From Sphingomonas sp. Leaf10 (GTDB lineage: Bacteria; Pseudomonadota; Alphaproteobacteria; Sphingomonadales; Sphingomonadaceae), in the NCBI RefSeq assembly GCF_001421245.1, contig NZ_LMKE01000002.1, forward strand, positions 127,827 to 165,944: DNA of 38,118 nt. The letters run 5' to 3'. The translations under genes and the position numbers were made by a program. This document shows, piece after piece, positions 23,625 through 33,159 of the stretch. A model generated the notes under the pieces. It was given only the letters and a program-made list of their open reading frames with translations, was not told the DNA's origin and did not search any database. Numbering within the stretch: position 1 is the stretch's first letter; each line of letters opens with the position of its first letter.

Positions 23625-24878
23625 TCAACGCCACATGCCCCGCGTGTCGTACACCTGCTTGCCCGCCCGCGCTTCCGCCGGCACCCGCTTGAACACGCTA
23701 TGGTCGACCAGCACGACCAGAATGTCGTTCGCCAGCCCGTTCTCCAACGACACCAGCCGGCCGCAAGCCAGCGCCTTGGGCAGCGTGTTGACAAAGGGTT
23801 CGACCAGATCGATCCGGTCGCCGAACCGCTCGACCAGTGCGGCGGCGACCTTCACCGCCGGGCTTTCGCGCAGGTCGTCGATATCCGCCTTGAACGCCAA
23901 TCCCAGCAGCGACGCGCGCGCATCGGGTGCCGCGTCGAGCATCGCGGCGGCGCGGGCGACGACGTGGTCGACCTTGCCGTCATTCACCTCGCGCGCGGTG
24001 CGGATCAGCGGGGTCTGTTCGGGCGCGGCGTCGACGATGAACCACGGGTCGACCGCGATGCAGTGCCCGCCGACGCCGGGGCCGGGCTTCAGGATGTTAA
24101 CGCGCGGATGGCGGTTGGCGAGTTCGATCACGTCCCAGACGTTCAGGTCCATCCGGTCGCACACGATCGACAATTCGTTGGCGAAAGCAATGGCCACGTC
24201 GCGGCTGGTATTCTCGACCAGCTTGACCATCTCCGCCGTCCGCGCATTCGTGACGGTGCACGCCCCCTCGACGAAGCGGCGGTAGAAATCGCATGCCGCT
24301 TCCGCGCAGGCAGGCGTGATCCCGCCGATCGAGCGTTCGTTCGACACGAGTTCGAGGATGATCCGCCCCGGCAGCACCCGTTCGGGGCAATAGGCGACGG
24401 CGATATCGGGCACCTCCGACACGCCGGGCAGCGACAGGTCGGGACGCAGTTCGGCGAGCAGGTCGCGGATCTGCTCCGTGGTCCCGACCGGCGAGGTCGA
24501 TTCTAGGATGACGGTATTGCCCGGCGTCAGCACCGGCGCGATCGCGCGGGTGGCATCAAGGACATAGGACAGGTCGGGCGCATGGCCGGGGCCGAACGGC
24601 GTCGGCACCGCGATCACGAACACACCAGCCGGCGCCGGGCTGGTCGCGGCGGTCAGTCGGCCGAGCAGCACGACGTCGCGCACCAGCGTGTCGAGATCGG
24701 CCTCCTCGATATGGATGTCGCCGCGTGCGACGGTGTCGACCACGCGCTGGCTGACGTCGATGCCGATGACCCGCGCCCCCGACCGGGCGACAACGGCGGC
24801 GGTCGGCAGCCCGATATAGCCGAGGCCCACGACACACACGTCATAGCTGGCGGCGGCGGTGATCCGCTGTTCAAGCAT
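23625..24878 (-). CDS. wecC: UDP-N-acetyl-D-mannosamine dehydrogenase
   Basis: This 417-residue enzyme oxidises UDP-ManNAc to UDP-ManNAcA with two NAD+. It has the N-terminal Rossmann motif VCVVGLGYIGLPTAAVVA, the central helix with VKLVENTSRDVAIAFANEL, and the catalytic cysteine C273 in GVGGHCIAVDPWF. The C-terminal UDP-binding domain has LGLAFKADIDDLRESPA. The ATG chosen overlaps the wecB stop by 8 bases; a longer frame upstream would lie inside wecB. It is paired with wecB, the preceding step. Related UDP-GlcNAc dehydrogenases cannot be fully excluded, but the epimerase partner points to WecC. Confidence 0.9.
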   Translation of the reverse strand: MLEQRITAAASYDVCVVGLGYIGLPTAAVVARSGARVIGIDVSQRVVDTVARGDIHIEEADLDTLVRDVVLLGRLTAATSPAPAGVFVIAVPTPFGPGHAPDLSYVLDATRAIAPVLTPGNTVILESTSPVGTTEQIRDLLAELRPDLSLPGVSEVPDIAVAYCPERVLPGRIILELVSNERSIGGITPACAEAACDFYRRFVEGACTVTNARTAEMVKLVENTSRDVAIAFANELSIVCDRMDLNVWDVIELANRHPRVNILKPGPGVGGHCIAVDPWFIVDAAPEQTPLIRTAREVNDGKVDHVVARAAAMLDAAPDARASLLGLAFKADIDDLRESPAVKVAAALVERFGDRIDLVEPFVNTLPKALACGRLVSLENGLANDILVVLVDHSVFKRVPAEARAGKQVYDTRGMWR

Positions 24879-25995
24879 AGAGTGTCTCCACGATGCGTGC
24901 GGACGCATGGCCGTCTCCGAAGGGATTATGTGCTCGGGCCATGGCGGCATGAGCTTGCGCGTCGTCGAGCAGCCAAATGACCTCGGCGACGATGCGGTCC
25001 TCGTCCGATCCGATCAGCCGGGCGGTGCCGGCCGCGACCCCTTCGGGGCGTTCGGTCGTCTCGCGCAGGACCAGCACCGGCTTGCCGAGGCCCGGCGCCT
25101 CCTCCTGCACCCCACCCGAATCGGTGAGCACGAGGTAGCACAGGTCGAGCAGGCGGACGAAATGCGCATAGTCCTGCGGTTCGATCAGCGCGACGCGCGG
25201 ATGATCGCCCAGCATCGATTCCATGACTCCGCGCACCTGCGGATTGGGATGCACCGGAAACACGACGCCGATATCGGTGCGCTCGGCGATACGGGCGATG
25301 GCGCGGGCGATGCTTTCCATGCCGCCGCTGAAATTCTCGCGGCGATGGGTGGTGACCAGCACGATGCGCTTGCCAGCGAACCGTTTGGCGACGGTATCCA
25401 GCCCCGCGCCGTGCTGCGGATCGGCGGCGATACGCTCGCGCGCCAGATGCAGCGCGTCGATCACGGTATTGCCGGTCACCTGCACCCGCGATGGCGGCAC
25501 GTTTTCGGCGAGCAGCGCGTCGGCGGCGGTCCGGGTCGGGGCGAAGTGCAGATCGGCGATGCTGCCGACGATCTTGCGGTTCACCTCTTCGGGCCAAGGA
25601 TGGTAAATGTCGTGGCTGCGCAGCCCCGCCTCGACATGGGCGACCGGCACCTTGCGATAATAAGCGGCCAGTGCCGCAACCATCGCCGTCGCGGTATCGC
25701 CCTGCACGATCACCCGGTCGGGCTGCTCCGCATCGAATACCGGCCCCAACGCGTCGAGCAACCGCGCGGTCAGGCCATCGAGTGACTGGCCGGCGGTCAT
25801 GATGTTCAGGTCGATGTCGGCCACGATCCCGGCAAAGGCCAGCACCTGATCCAGCATCTCGCGATGCTGCGCGGTCACGACGACGCGGGTGTCGAAGCCG
25901 GGATGACGCTTGAGCGCATGGATCAGCGGGAACAACTTGATCGCTTCGGGACGCGTGCCGAACACGACCAGCACCCGTTGCACCCGCTTGCTCAT
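24871..25995 (-). CDS. wecB: UDP-N-acetylglucosamine 2-epimerase (non-hydrolysing)
   Basis: This 374-residue enzyme converts UDP-GlcNAc to UDP-ManNAc. Family motifs are present: FGTRPEAIKLFPLI at the N terminus, VQGDTATAM, HVEAGLRS, TTHRRENFSGG, FPVHPNP and LTDSGGVQEEAP. It is the usual length. The ATG at 25995 has a run of G residues about 6 bases upstream; a second ATG at 26028 would add 11 residues. With wecC it forms a two-gene unit that supplies UDP-ManNAcA for an acidic surface polysaccharide. No glycosyltransferase or export gene lies in this window, so the product's destination is unknown. Confidence 0.93.
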   Translation of the reverse strand: MSKRVQRVLVVFGTRPEAIKLFPLIHALKRHPGFDTRVVVTAQHREMLDQVLAFAGIVADIDLNIMTAGQSLDGLTARLLDALGPVFDAEQPDRVIVQGDTATAMVAALAAYYRKVPVAHVEAGLRSHDIYHPWPEEVNRKIVGSIADLHFAPTRTAADALLAENVPPSRVQVTGNTVIDALHLARERIAADPQHGAGLDTVAKRFAGKRIVLVTTHRRENFSGGMESIARAIARIAERTDIGVVFPVHPNPQVRGVMESMLGDHPRVALIEPQDYAHFVRLLDLCYLVLTDSGGVQEEAPGLGKPVLVLRETTERPEGVAAGTARLIGSDEDRIVAEVIWLLDDAQAHAAMARAHNPFGDGHASARIVETLYA

Positions 25996-26094
25996 CGACG
26001 ACCCCCGCGACCGGGATTGGCCGCCCATGCGGTGTGGCTTAGCCGCGGGAGTTTAACAATTGGTGCGGCCAAGATCCGTTTCGCCCGGCGGGGA

Positions 26095-28686
26095 TCAGTT
26101 CAGCGACTTGCCCACCTGTTCGAGCATATCCTTCGACAGGCCCGGCACCGACAGGATCCGCTCCAGTTCGGCGCGCATCAACGCTCCCCGCGCCCGGTCG
26201 AACCGCCGCCAGCGCCCCAGCGGCGGCAGCATTTTGGCAGCGGTCTGCGGATTGATCCGGTCGAGCGCGATCAACTGGTCGGCCAGGAAACGGTAGCCGG
26301 CGCCGTCGGCGCGGTGGAACGCCTTCTGGTTCATGCTGAACGCGCCGATCAGCGCGCGGGCGCGGTTGGGATTGGTCAGCGTGAAATCGCGGTGGCCGGC
26401 AAGGTCCGCGACCTGTTCGAACGCATCGGCGCGTGTCGACAGCGCCTGCGTCGTGAACCATTTGTCGAGCACCAGCGCGTTGTCGCGGTACCGGTTGTAG
26501 AAGATGTCGAGCGCGGCGATGCGGCTGTCCGAATCCGAATTGACCAGCGTCATCAGCGCGCCCTGCCGATCGGTCATGTTGTCGGCCTGCCGGAACTGGG
26601 CAAAGGCGATGTCGTCGGCGTAGCTGGCCCCCGACGCCGCGATATAGCCGAGCGCGACGGTGCGCAGCCGCCGCTTGCCCTTGGCATCGGGGCTGTATTC
26701 GAACCCGTCCGCCTCGGTCCCGGCATAGGCGGCGCGCCATTCGACCAGCAGCGCTTGGCCGATATCGGCGCGTAGCGCCTCGCGAGCAGCAAAGATCGCG
26801 TCGGGATCGACCACGCCCATCTGGTCGCCGATGAAGCTGTCGGAGGGGAGCAGTACCGCTTCGGCGATGAACGCCCGGTCGAGACGGTCGTCGGCCAGCG
26901 TGTTGCCAACCGCCTCGATCACCGCCGCATGGTCGCCATGCCCGGTGGCGACCGAAGCAACCAGCGTGTCGAGCATCAGTTGCTGCATCGCTTCGTAGCG
27001 GGCGAAGGGGTCGTCGTCCTGCGCACTGAGGAACGCCAAGTCGGCCGATCCGCGATCGGTCTCGACGATCACCGGCGCCGAAAAGCCGCGATTGATCGAC
27101 AGGACCGGGCGTTCGGTGACCGTTTCGAAGGTGATCGAACCCTGTTCCTCGTCGAGCAGGAGCAGTTGTTCCTCGCTTAAGGGGCGGCCGGTTTCCGCGC
27201 CGAACAGCCGGACCTTGAGCGGCAGCACCATCGGCAGCTTGGTCGATTGGCCCGGTGTCGGCGGCACGGTCTGCGTCAGCGACAGCGTCGCGCGACCGCC
27301 GCCGGCTTCGTGCGCCAGCGTCGCGACGACGCGCGGAGTGCCGGCCTGTTCGTACCAGTGGCGGAAGCGGGTCAGGTCGACGCCCGACGCATCCTCCATC
27401 GCCACCACGAAATCCTCGCAGGTCGCGGCGGTCCCGTCATGGCGGCTGAAATACAGGTCGGTGCCGGCCCGGAACGCGGTCTCGCCCAGAATCGTCGCGA
27501 TCATGCGAACGACCTCGGCCCCCTTGTTATAGATGGTCGCGGTGTAGAAGTTGCTGATTTCCTGATACGCATCGGGCCGGATCGGATGCGCCAGCGGGCC
27601 GGCATCCTCAGGAAACTGCGACGCGCGCAAGCTGCGGACATCCTCGATCCGCTTGACCGCTGCCGACCCCTGATCGGCGGAGAATTGCTGGTCGCGCAGG
27701 ACCGTGAAGCCCTCCTTCAGCGACAGCTGGAACCAGTCGCGACAGGTGACGCGGTTGCCCGACCAGTTGTGGAAATATTCGTGGGCGACGACGGCGGCGA
27801 TGCCGTCATAGTCGTAATCGGTCGCGGTATCGGGGTCGGCGAGGATGTAGCGGCTGTTGAAGATGTTCAGCCCCTTGTTTTCCATCGCCCCGAAATTGAA
27901 ATCGTCGACCGCGACGATGTTGAACACGTCGAGGTCATATTCGCGGCCATAGACGCGCTCGTCCCACGCCATCGACGTTTTCAGCGCGCGCATCGCATGG
28001 TCGGTCTTGGCGAGGTCGGGTGCACGGACCCAGATGCCGAGTTCGACCTCGCGGCCCGATGCGGTGACGAACTGCGCACGATTGGCGACCAGATCGCCCG
28101 CGACCAGCGCGAAGAGATAGCAGGGCTTGGGGAAGGGGTCGGACCATTCCGCCCAGTGCCGCCCGTCCGCCAGATCGCCCGACGCGACCGGATCGCCGTT
28201 CGCCAGCAGCACCGGGAAGCGCGCCTTGTCCGCCGTCATCGTCACCCGGTAGCGGCTGAGGATATCGGGGCGGTCGGGGAAGAAGGTGATGCGGCGGAAC
28301 CCTTCCGCCTCGCACTGGGTGCACAGATTTCCGCCCGATGCGTACAGGCCCATCAACTGGGTATTGGCCTGCGGCTCGATCACGACCTCGGTCGTGATTT
28401 CATGGGCATCGCCGGGCAGGTCGAGGACCAGCGCGCCGTCCTCCAGCCGCCAGTCGTTGCGTGGCGTGCCATCGACCGCGACCGACACGGGTGTCAGTCC
28501 GTCACCGTCGAGGCGCAACGGTCCCGTGCCACGGCGTTCGACCGACAGCGTCGCGCGCACCCGCGTGCCGCGTGGGTCGAGATCGAATTGGAGGGCGATA
28601 TCCGGCACATGCCATTCGGGCGGACGATAATCGCTGCGGCGGATGACGGGCGGGGCCGTGGGGGTACGCATCGCATCGACCATCAT
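26095..28686 (-). CDS. pepN: Aminopeptidase N (M1 family)
   Basis: This cytoplasmic zinc aminopeptidase has 863 residues, close to the 870 of E. coli PepN. The zinc site is H302-E303-Y-F-H306 with E325 in SLKEG, matching the HExxH-18-E rule. The substrate-binding motif NFGAMEN is about 35 residues earlier. The N-terminal beta domain (about 1-190) and the C-terminal helical repeats (about 540-860) are complete. The start is the first of two ATG codons (28686, 28683). The frame continues to 29016, but that part overlaps the divergent peptidase gene and does not resemble the family. Confidence 0.94.
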   Translation of the reverse strand: MMVDAMRTPTAPPVIRRSDYRPPEWHVPDIALQFDLDPRGTRVRATLSVERRGTGPLRLDGDGLTPVSVAVDGTPRNDWRLEDGALVLDLPGDAHEITTEVVIEPQANTQLMGLYASGGNLCTQCEAEGFRRITFFPDRPDILSRYRVTMTADKARFPVLLANGDPVASGDLADGRHWAEWSDPFPKPCYLFALVAGDLVANRAQFVTASGREVELGIWVRAPDLAKTDHAMRALKTSMAWDERVYGREYDLDVFNIVAVDDFNFGAMENKGLNIFNSRYILADPDTATDYDYDGIAAVVAHEYFHNWSGNRVTCRDWFQLSLKEGFTVLRDQQFSADQGSAAVKRIEDVRSLRASQFPEDAGPLAHPIRPDAYQEISNFYTATIYNKGAEVVRMIATILGETAFRAGTDLYFSRHDGTAATCEDFVVAMEDASGVDLTRFRHWYEQAGTPRVVATLAHEAGGGRATLSLTQTVPPTPGQSTKLPMVLPLKVRLFGAETGRPLSEEQLLLLDEEQGSITFETVTERPVLSINRGFSAPVIVETDRGSADLAFLSAQDDDPFARYEAMQQLMLDTLVASVATGHGDHAAVIEAVGNTLADDRLDRAFIAEAVLLPSDSFIGDQMGVVDPDAIFAAREALRADIGQALLVEWRAAYAGTEADGFEYSPDAKGKRRLRTVALGYIAASGASYADDIAFAQFRQADNMTDRQGALMTLVNSDSDSRIAALDIFYNRYRDNALVLDKWFTTQALSTRADAFEQVADLAGHRDFTLTNPNRARALIGAFSMNQKAFHRADGAGYRFLADQLIALDRINPQTAAKMLPPLGRWRRFDRARGALMRAELERILSVPGLSKDMLEQVGKSLN

Positions 28687-28780
28687 CTTTTCACCCGTTC
28701 CCGTCGCGTTGTTGCCGTCGTTGCGTGGGGCCACGCCATTGGCTACGCCTGTATCTATGGTCGCTTGTCGAAGGATTCCA

Positions 28781-30451
28781 ATGTTCCGTCCAGCCTTGTT
28801 GCTCGGTCTTCTCATCAGCACCGCCGGAATTGCGCAAGATGCGCCGCAGGCCCCGGCTCCTGCCCCCACCGCCGCCGAGTTGGCTGCACGTAATACAGAA
28901 GTGAATGCGGAACTGCCCGCGGCACAGGCGGCGATGAAGGCGCATGTCATGTTCCTTGCCAGCGACGCGATGCGCGGGCGCGATGCCGGGTCGCCCGAAT
29001 ATGATATCGCCGCCAATTATGTCGCGTCACAATTCTATGCGGCGGGGCTGCGTCCGGCGGGCGATGACGGCAGCTATCTGCAGAACGTGCCGCTGATCCG
29101 CATGAACGCCGCCGACAAGGGGCAGGTAAGCCTGAACGGCCAGCTGCTGACTTTTGGCGAAGACTATCTGCCCGGCATCAACCCGCAGGCGCCGGAATCG
29201 ATGATCGAGGGCAAGGTCGTCTATGTTGGATACGGCATCGTCCGCCCGGGTCGCGACGATTATGCCGGCGTCGATGTGCGCGGCAAGATCGTGGCGGTGG
29301 TGCGCGGCGCGCCCAACGGCCTCGACAGCGAGGAAGCGGCGCATTTCGGCGGCATCGCTACCAAGGCGGCGATCGCGAAGGCCAAGAGCGCGGTGGCGGT
29401 GATTGCGCTCCAGACGCCCGAGGCGGCTCAGCGTTCGCCGCTGTCGAAGAGTGCAGCGAGTTATGACAGCCCGAGCGTCAGCTGGGCGGAGAAGGACGGC
29501 GTCGGCCATGTGATGGGTGGCGGCGTACCGACCATCGCCACCATCGGTGCGGCGGGCGCGGAAAAGCTGTTCGCAGGATCGGGCACGAGCTGGGCGAAGG
29601 CGGCGGCGGCGCTGTCGGGCAAGGGCAAGTTCCGCGCGGTGGCGCTGAAGCCGACCATGACGGTGGCGCTCAAGACCAAGATCACACCGTTGCCGAGCTA
29701 CAATGTCGCGGGTATCCTGCCGGGCAGCGACCCGTCGGTTGCGGCGGAGACCGTGGTGCTGTCGGCGCATCTCGACCATGTCGGTGTGGGTGCCCCCAAT
29801 GCGAAGGGCGACACCATCTATAACGGTGCGATGGACAATGCGGTGGGCATCGCCTCGCTGATCGAGGAGGCCAAGCGCTTCAAGGCAGCGGGCAAGGCGC
29901 CGCGCCGCTCGATCCTGTTCCTTGCGGTCACCGCCGAGGAAAAGGGGCTGGTCGGCTCCGATTACTTCGCGAACAATCCGACGATCGAGAAGGCGCGGAT
30001 CGTCGCCGACGTCAATCTCGACATGCCGATCATCACCTACAAGTTTACCGACGTCATCGCCTTCGGCGCGGTCCGGTCGAGCCTGGGCGATATCGTGAAG
30101 CGCGCGGCGGCGACGGCGGGGGTGAGCTTCTCGCCCGATCCGATGCCGGAAATGGCGCTGTTCGTGCGGTCCGACCATTATCGCTTCGTGCAGCAGGGCG
30201 TGCCGTCGGTCTTCCTGTGGCCGGGCACGTCGGGACCGGGCAAGGCGGCGGTCGATGCGTTCTTCGCCAACAATTACCACAAGCCGTCCGACGAAGTGGT
30301 GCAGGGCCCGCCGATCGACTGGGAATCGGGCGAACGCTTCATCAACGTCAATTATCAGATCGCCCGCGACATCGCCGACGCCCCCGCGCGTCCGGCGTGG
30401 AACAAGGGTGATTTCTTCGGCACGCTGTATAACGGGTACGGCGCGAAGTAA
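28781..30451 (+). CDS. Secreted M28-family zinc peptidase, copy 1
   Basis: This 556-residue exported metallopeptidase has a signal peptide of about 19 residues ending GIAQ. A PA-like domain (about 140-260, GKVVYVGYGI and YAGVDVRGKIVAV) is inserted before the catalytic part. Zinc ligands expected for M28 are present: H330 in SAHLDHVG, D352 in GAMDNAVG, E386/E387 in TAEEKGL (catalytic base and ligand), D414 in NLDMP, and H466 in RSDHYRF. It is probably an aminopeptidase of the periplasm. AAGGA stands 6 bases before the ATG. It is divergent from pepN and followed by a paralogue, and all three degrade peptides. Confidence 0.92.
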   Translation: MFRPALLLGLLISTAGIAQDAPQAPAPAPTAAELAARNTEVNAELPAAQAAMKAHVMFLASDAMRGRDAGSPEYDIAANYVASQFYAAGLRPAGDDGSYLQNVPLIRMNAADKGQVSLNGQLLTFGEDYLPGINPQAPESMIEGKVVYVGYGIVRPGRDDYAGVDVRGKIVAVVRGAPNGLDSEEAAHFGGIATKAAIAKAKSAVAVIALQTPEAAQRSPLSKSAASYDSPSVSWAEKDGVGHVMGGGVPTIATIGAAGAEKLFAGSGTSWAKAAAALSGKGKFRAVALKPTMTVALKTKITPLPSYNVAGILPGSDPSVAAETVVLSAHLDHVGVGAPNAKGDTIYNGAMDNAVGIASLIEEAKRFKAAGKAPRRSILFLAVTAEEKGLVGSDYFANNPTIEKARIVADVNLDMPIITYKFTDVIAFGAVRSSLGDIVKRAAATAGVSFSPDPMPEMALFVRSDHYRFVQQGVPSVFLWPGTSGPGKAAVDAFFANNYHKPSDEVVQGPPIDWESGERFINVNYQIARDIADAPARPAWNKGDFFGTLYNGYGAK

Positions 30452-30456
30452 GACGC

Positions 30457-30476
30457 GGGGAGCCGCCGCGCTCCCC
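30457..30476 (+). terminator. Hairpin after the first M28 peptidase gene
   Basis: GGGGAGC and GCTCCCC form a 7-bp stem around a 6-base loop, 5 bases after the stop codon. There is no U run, so it may be a weak or factor-dependent terminator. Confidence 0.4.
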
Positions 30477-30546
30477 CCATCCGCCGGCCTTCACCGGGAT
30501 GACGATTTCCAGGGCCGATCAACGTTCAGCGACGATCGTAAATTTC

Positions 30547-30642
30547 CGTTATTCCCGCGCAGGCGGGAATCCATAACCGCTGACGTTCCGGCTGGATTTG
30601 CGACGCTAGCGCATATGGACTCCCGCCTCCGCGGGAGTGACG
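30547..30642. repeat. Inverted pair of palindromic repeat units between the two M28 genes
   Basis: Unit one is CGTT + ATTCCCGC-GCAG-GCGGGAAT + CCAT (30547-30574). Unit two is its inverse, ATGG + ACTCCCGC-CTCC-GCGGGAGT + GACG (30615-30642). The spacer between the palindromes is 48 bases and itself starts CCATA and ends TATGG. The same 96-base plan recurs at 35178-35273. A decayed unit end (CCGGGATGACG) is visible at 30494-30504. The rest of 30452-30718 has no gene that I can support. Confidence 0.85.
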
Positions 30643-30718
30643 ATAGCAGATAGAACAGTCGTCCCGCGTCGAGGGAACTTAAGCTCGATCTGACCTAAAT
30701 GATGTAACAAGGACTCCC

Positions 30719-32332
30719 ATGCGCCTTATCCCGCTCGCACTGTTGCTGGCATCGACCGGCGCGCTCGCCCAGACTGCCCCGCTCACCCCGGAAGAGGCGG
30801 CGATGCGGGCGCATGTCGCGTTCCTCGCCGCCGACGACATGAAGGGGCGCGAACCCGGTACCCCCGAATATGATCGCGCCGCCGCCTATGTCGCAAACCA
30901 GATGCGCGCCGCCGGATTGCAGCCGGGCGGCGACAATGGCGGCTATCTGCAACGCGTGCCGCTGATCTCGGCAGTCCCGGCGGGGAAGGGGCGGATGACG
31001 GCGGCGGGGCGCCCGGCGCTGACCTTCGGTAGTGATTACCTGACCTCGACCAGCTTCCTCGAACCCGATCTGCGGCGGTCGGGCGAGGTGGTGTTCGTCG
31101 GGCAGGGCGTGACCGATACCGCCAACGGCATCGACGATTATGCCGGGCTGGACGTGCGCGGCAGGATCGTCGCCTATCTCTACGGCGCGCCGCCCAAGCT
31201 GCCGAGCGAGGTCCGTGCGCATTTGGGCAGTGGTGATACCAAGCGCGCCAATGCGGCGGCGCATGGCGCGATTGGCGTGATCCAGATCGAGACTGACGAA
31301 CAATCGAAACGCTATCCGTTCAGCTATCTGATGTCGATGTATCGCAGCCCGCGCATGACCTGGGTCGGCAAGGACGGGCGGGCGCAGGTCGCCGGGGCCG
31401 CCGCGCCGTCGATCGGGTGGCTGAGCGCGTCGGGTGCGGCCAAGCTGTTCACGGGATCGGCGATCGACTGGCCGGCGGTGCTGAAGGCGGAAGCCGCCGG
31501 CACGCCGGTGCCGCGCGGGGCGACCGGGGTGCGAGTGACGACGCGGCAGCGTTCGACGACCAGACGGTTCGACAGCAGCAACGTCGTCGGCATCCTTCCG
31601 GGCAGCGATCCGGCGCTCCGCGACCAATATGTCGCGCTGTCGGCGCATCTCGACCATATCGGCGTGTCGACCGATCCGACGCTCCCCAAGGGTGCCGACC
31701 GCATCAATAACGGCGCGATGGACAATGGCGTCGGCACGGCGGCGATGATCGAGGTCGCGAAGCAGTTCGCCGCCGATCCGCGCAAACCGCGCCGCAGCCT
31801 GATCTTCGTCAGCGTGACGGCGGAGGAGAAGGGGCTGATCGGCAGCGAATATTTCGCGATGAACCCGACGGTGCCCAAAGGATCGATCGTCGCCGACGTC
31901 AATCTGGACATGCCGATCCTGTCCTACCGCTTTCAGGACATGGTCGCGATCGGGGCGGACCATTCGACCGTCGCGGAAGCCGTGGCGCGCGCGGCGGGCA
32001 AGCGCGGCATCGCGCTCAGCCCCGATCCGGAGCCTGAAGAGGCGATCTTCGTCCGGTCGGACCATTACAGCTTCGTCAAGGCAGGCGTGCCGTCGGTGTC
32101 GCTCGACACCGGGTGGAAGGGGCCGGGCAAGGCAGCGGTCGCGGACTTTCTGGAGAAGCGCTATCACCAGCCGGGTGACGATATGAACCAGAAGTTCGAC
32201 TGGACGGCGGGGCGGGTGTTCGTGGCGATCAACCACGACATCGCGCTCGACCTCGCGAACGCGGATGCGCGGCCGCGGTGGAACAAGGGCGATTATTTCG
32301 GCGTGTTGTACGACGGTTACGGGGCGAAATGA
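30719..32332 (+). CDS. Secreted M28-family zinc peptidase, copy 2
   Basis: This 537-residue paralogue of the previous gene has a signal peptide ending GALAQ. The same order of domains is seen, with the PA-like insert at about 120-250 and the catalytic set H310 (SAHLDHIG), D335 (GAMDNGVG), E369/E370 (TAEEKGL), D397 (NLDMP) and H449 (RSDHYSF). Both copies end in the same way (WNKGD.FG.LY.GYGAK), so they arose by tandem duplication, but the middle parts differ enough to suggest different substrates. AAGGA lies 6 bases before the ATG. The stop overlaps the next start (ATGA). Confidence 0.92.
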   Translation: MRLIPLALLLASTGALAQTAPLTPEEAAMRAHVAFLAADDMKGREPGTPEYDRAAAYVANQMRAAGLQPGGDNGGYLQRVPLISAVPAGKGRMTAAGRPALTFGSDYLTSTSFLEPDLRRSGEVVFVGQGVTDTANGIDDYAGLDVRGRIVAYLYGAPPKLPSEVRAHLGSGDTKRANAAAHGAIGVIQIETDEQSKRYPFSYLMSMYRSPRMTWVGKDGRAQVAGAAAPSIGWLSASGAAKLFTGSAIDWPAVLKAEAAGTPVPRGATGVRVTTRQRSTTRRFDSSNVVGILPGSDPALRDQYVALSAHLDHIGVSTDPTLPKGADRINNGAMDNGVGTAAMIEVAKQFAADPRKPRRSLIFVSVTAEEKGLIGSEYFAMNPTVPKGSIVADVNLDMPILSYRFQDMVAIGADHSTVAEAVARAAGKRGIALSPDPEPEEAIFVRSDHYSFVKAGVPSVSLDTGWKGPGKAAVADFLEKRYHQPGDDMNQKFDWTAGRVFVAINHDIALDLANADARPRWNKGDYFGVLYDGYGAK

Positions 32333-33159
32333 GCCGGCTGCTGGTCTTCGGCATGGGCTATACGTCGCGGGCGATCGCGGCGCGACTGGAGACGCGGGGG
32401 TGGCGGGTCGTGGGCACGACGCGGGACGGGCGGGACGGCAGTATTGCGTTCGGCGACCGCGATCGGGTGCGGTTCGAGGCGGCCCAGGCGACCGCGATCC
32501 TGTCGAGCGTGCCGCCCGATGGCGAGGGTGATCCGGTGCTAACCAACTACCGGGATGTACTGGCGGGGCCGACGCTGGCTTATCTGTCGTCGACCGGTGT
32601 CTATGGCGATGCCGAGGGCGGCTGGGTCGATGAGAGCGCGCCGATTGCCGGGCGGCGGGGCAACCGTAATGCGGCGGATGCGGCGTGGCTGGGGTTGGGC
32701 GCGCGGGTGTTCCGGCTGCCGGGGATTTACGGGCCGGGGCGGTCGCCGCTGGAGCGGGTGGCGGCGGGGCAGGCGCATCGGGTCGATTCCCCGGGGCAGG
32801 TGTTCAGCCGGGTGCATGTCGCGGATGTTGCCAAAGGTGTCGCGTACGGACTGTCCGCACCGGCCGGTTCGTATAATTTATCCGATGATCTGCCGGCCTC
32901 GCAGAATGAGGTCGTCGAATATGCGGCGCGCTTGTTGGGGGTCGAGCCACCGCCGTTCGTCGCGCTGGAAACGCTCAGTCCGATGGCCCGCGCCTTTTAT
33001 GGTGAGAACCGGCGGGTGGCGAATGGCAAGGCGAAGCGATTGCTGGGCTGGACGCCCGATTACCCCGATTACCGGTTCGGCCTGCGCGCCTTGAGCGCCA
33101 CCACCAGCCCGGCCAGCGCCAGCAGCGCGCCGGCGCCCGCGAGCGGCGACCAGCGATAA
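32329..33159 (+). CDS. SDR-family NAD(P)-binding protein, YeeZ-like
   Basis: This 276-residue protein has an N-terminal dinucleotide-binding motif (LLVFGMGYTSRAIAARL), the strand-turn LAYLSSTGVYGDAEG and the catalytic-region RLPGIYGPGRSPLER. It looks like the atypical SDR group that includes E. coli YeeZ, where the usual Tyr-x-x-x-Lys pair is absent; function in that group is unknown. Its start overlaps the peptidase stop by 4 bases, so it may be co-transcribed. The last about 30 residues are Ser/Ala/Pro-rich and are encoded opposite the end of the convergent EamA gene (91 bases of overlap). Confidence 0.8.
   Translation: MSRLLVFGMGYTSRAIAARLETRGWRVVGTTRDGRDGSIAFGDRDRVRFEAAQATAILSSVPPDGEGDPVLTNYRDVLAGPTLAYLSSTGVYGDAEGGWVDESAPIAGRRGNRNAADAAWLGLGARVFRLPGIYGPGRSPLERVAAGQAHRVDSPGQVFSRVHVADVAKGVAYGLSAPAGSYNLSDDLPASQNEVVEYAARLLGVEPPPFVALETLSPMARAFYGENRRVANGKAKRLLGWTPDYPDYRFGLRALSATTSPASASSAPAPASGDQR

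Noticed and set aside
27247..28893. Plus-strand open frame of 548 codons opposite pepN
   Set aside because: Antisense shadow of pepN; composition is typical of a shadow.
28687..29016. N-terminal extension of the pepN frame
   Set aside because: It overlaps the divergent peptidase gene and the added residues have no counterpart in PepN proteins.
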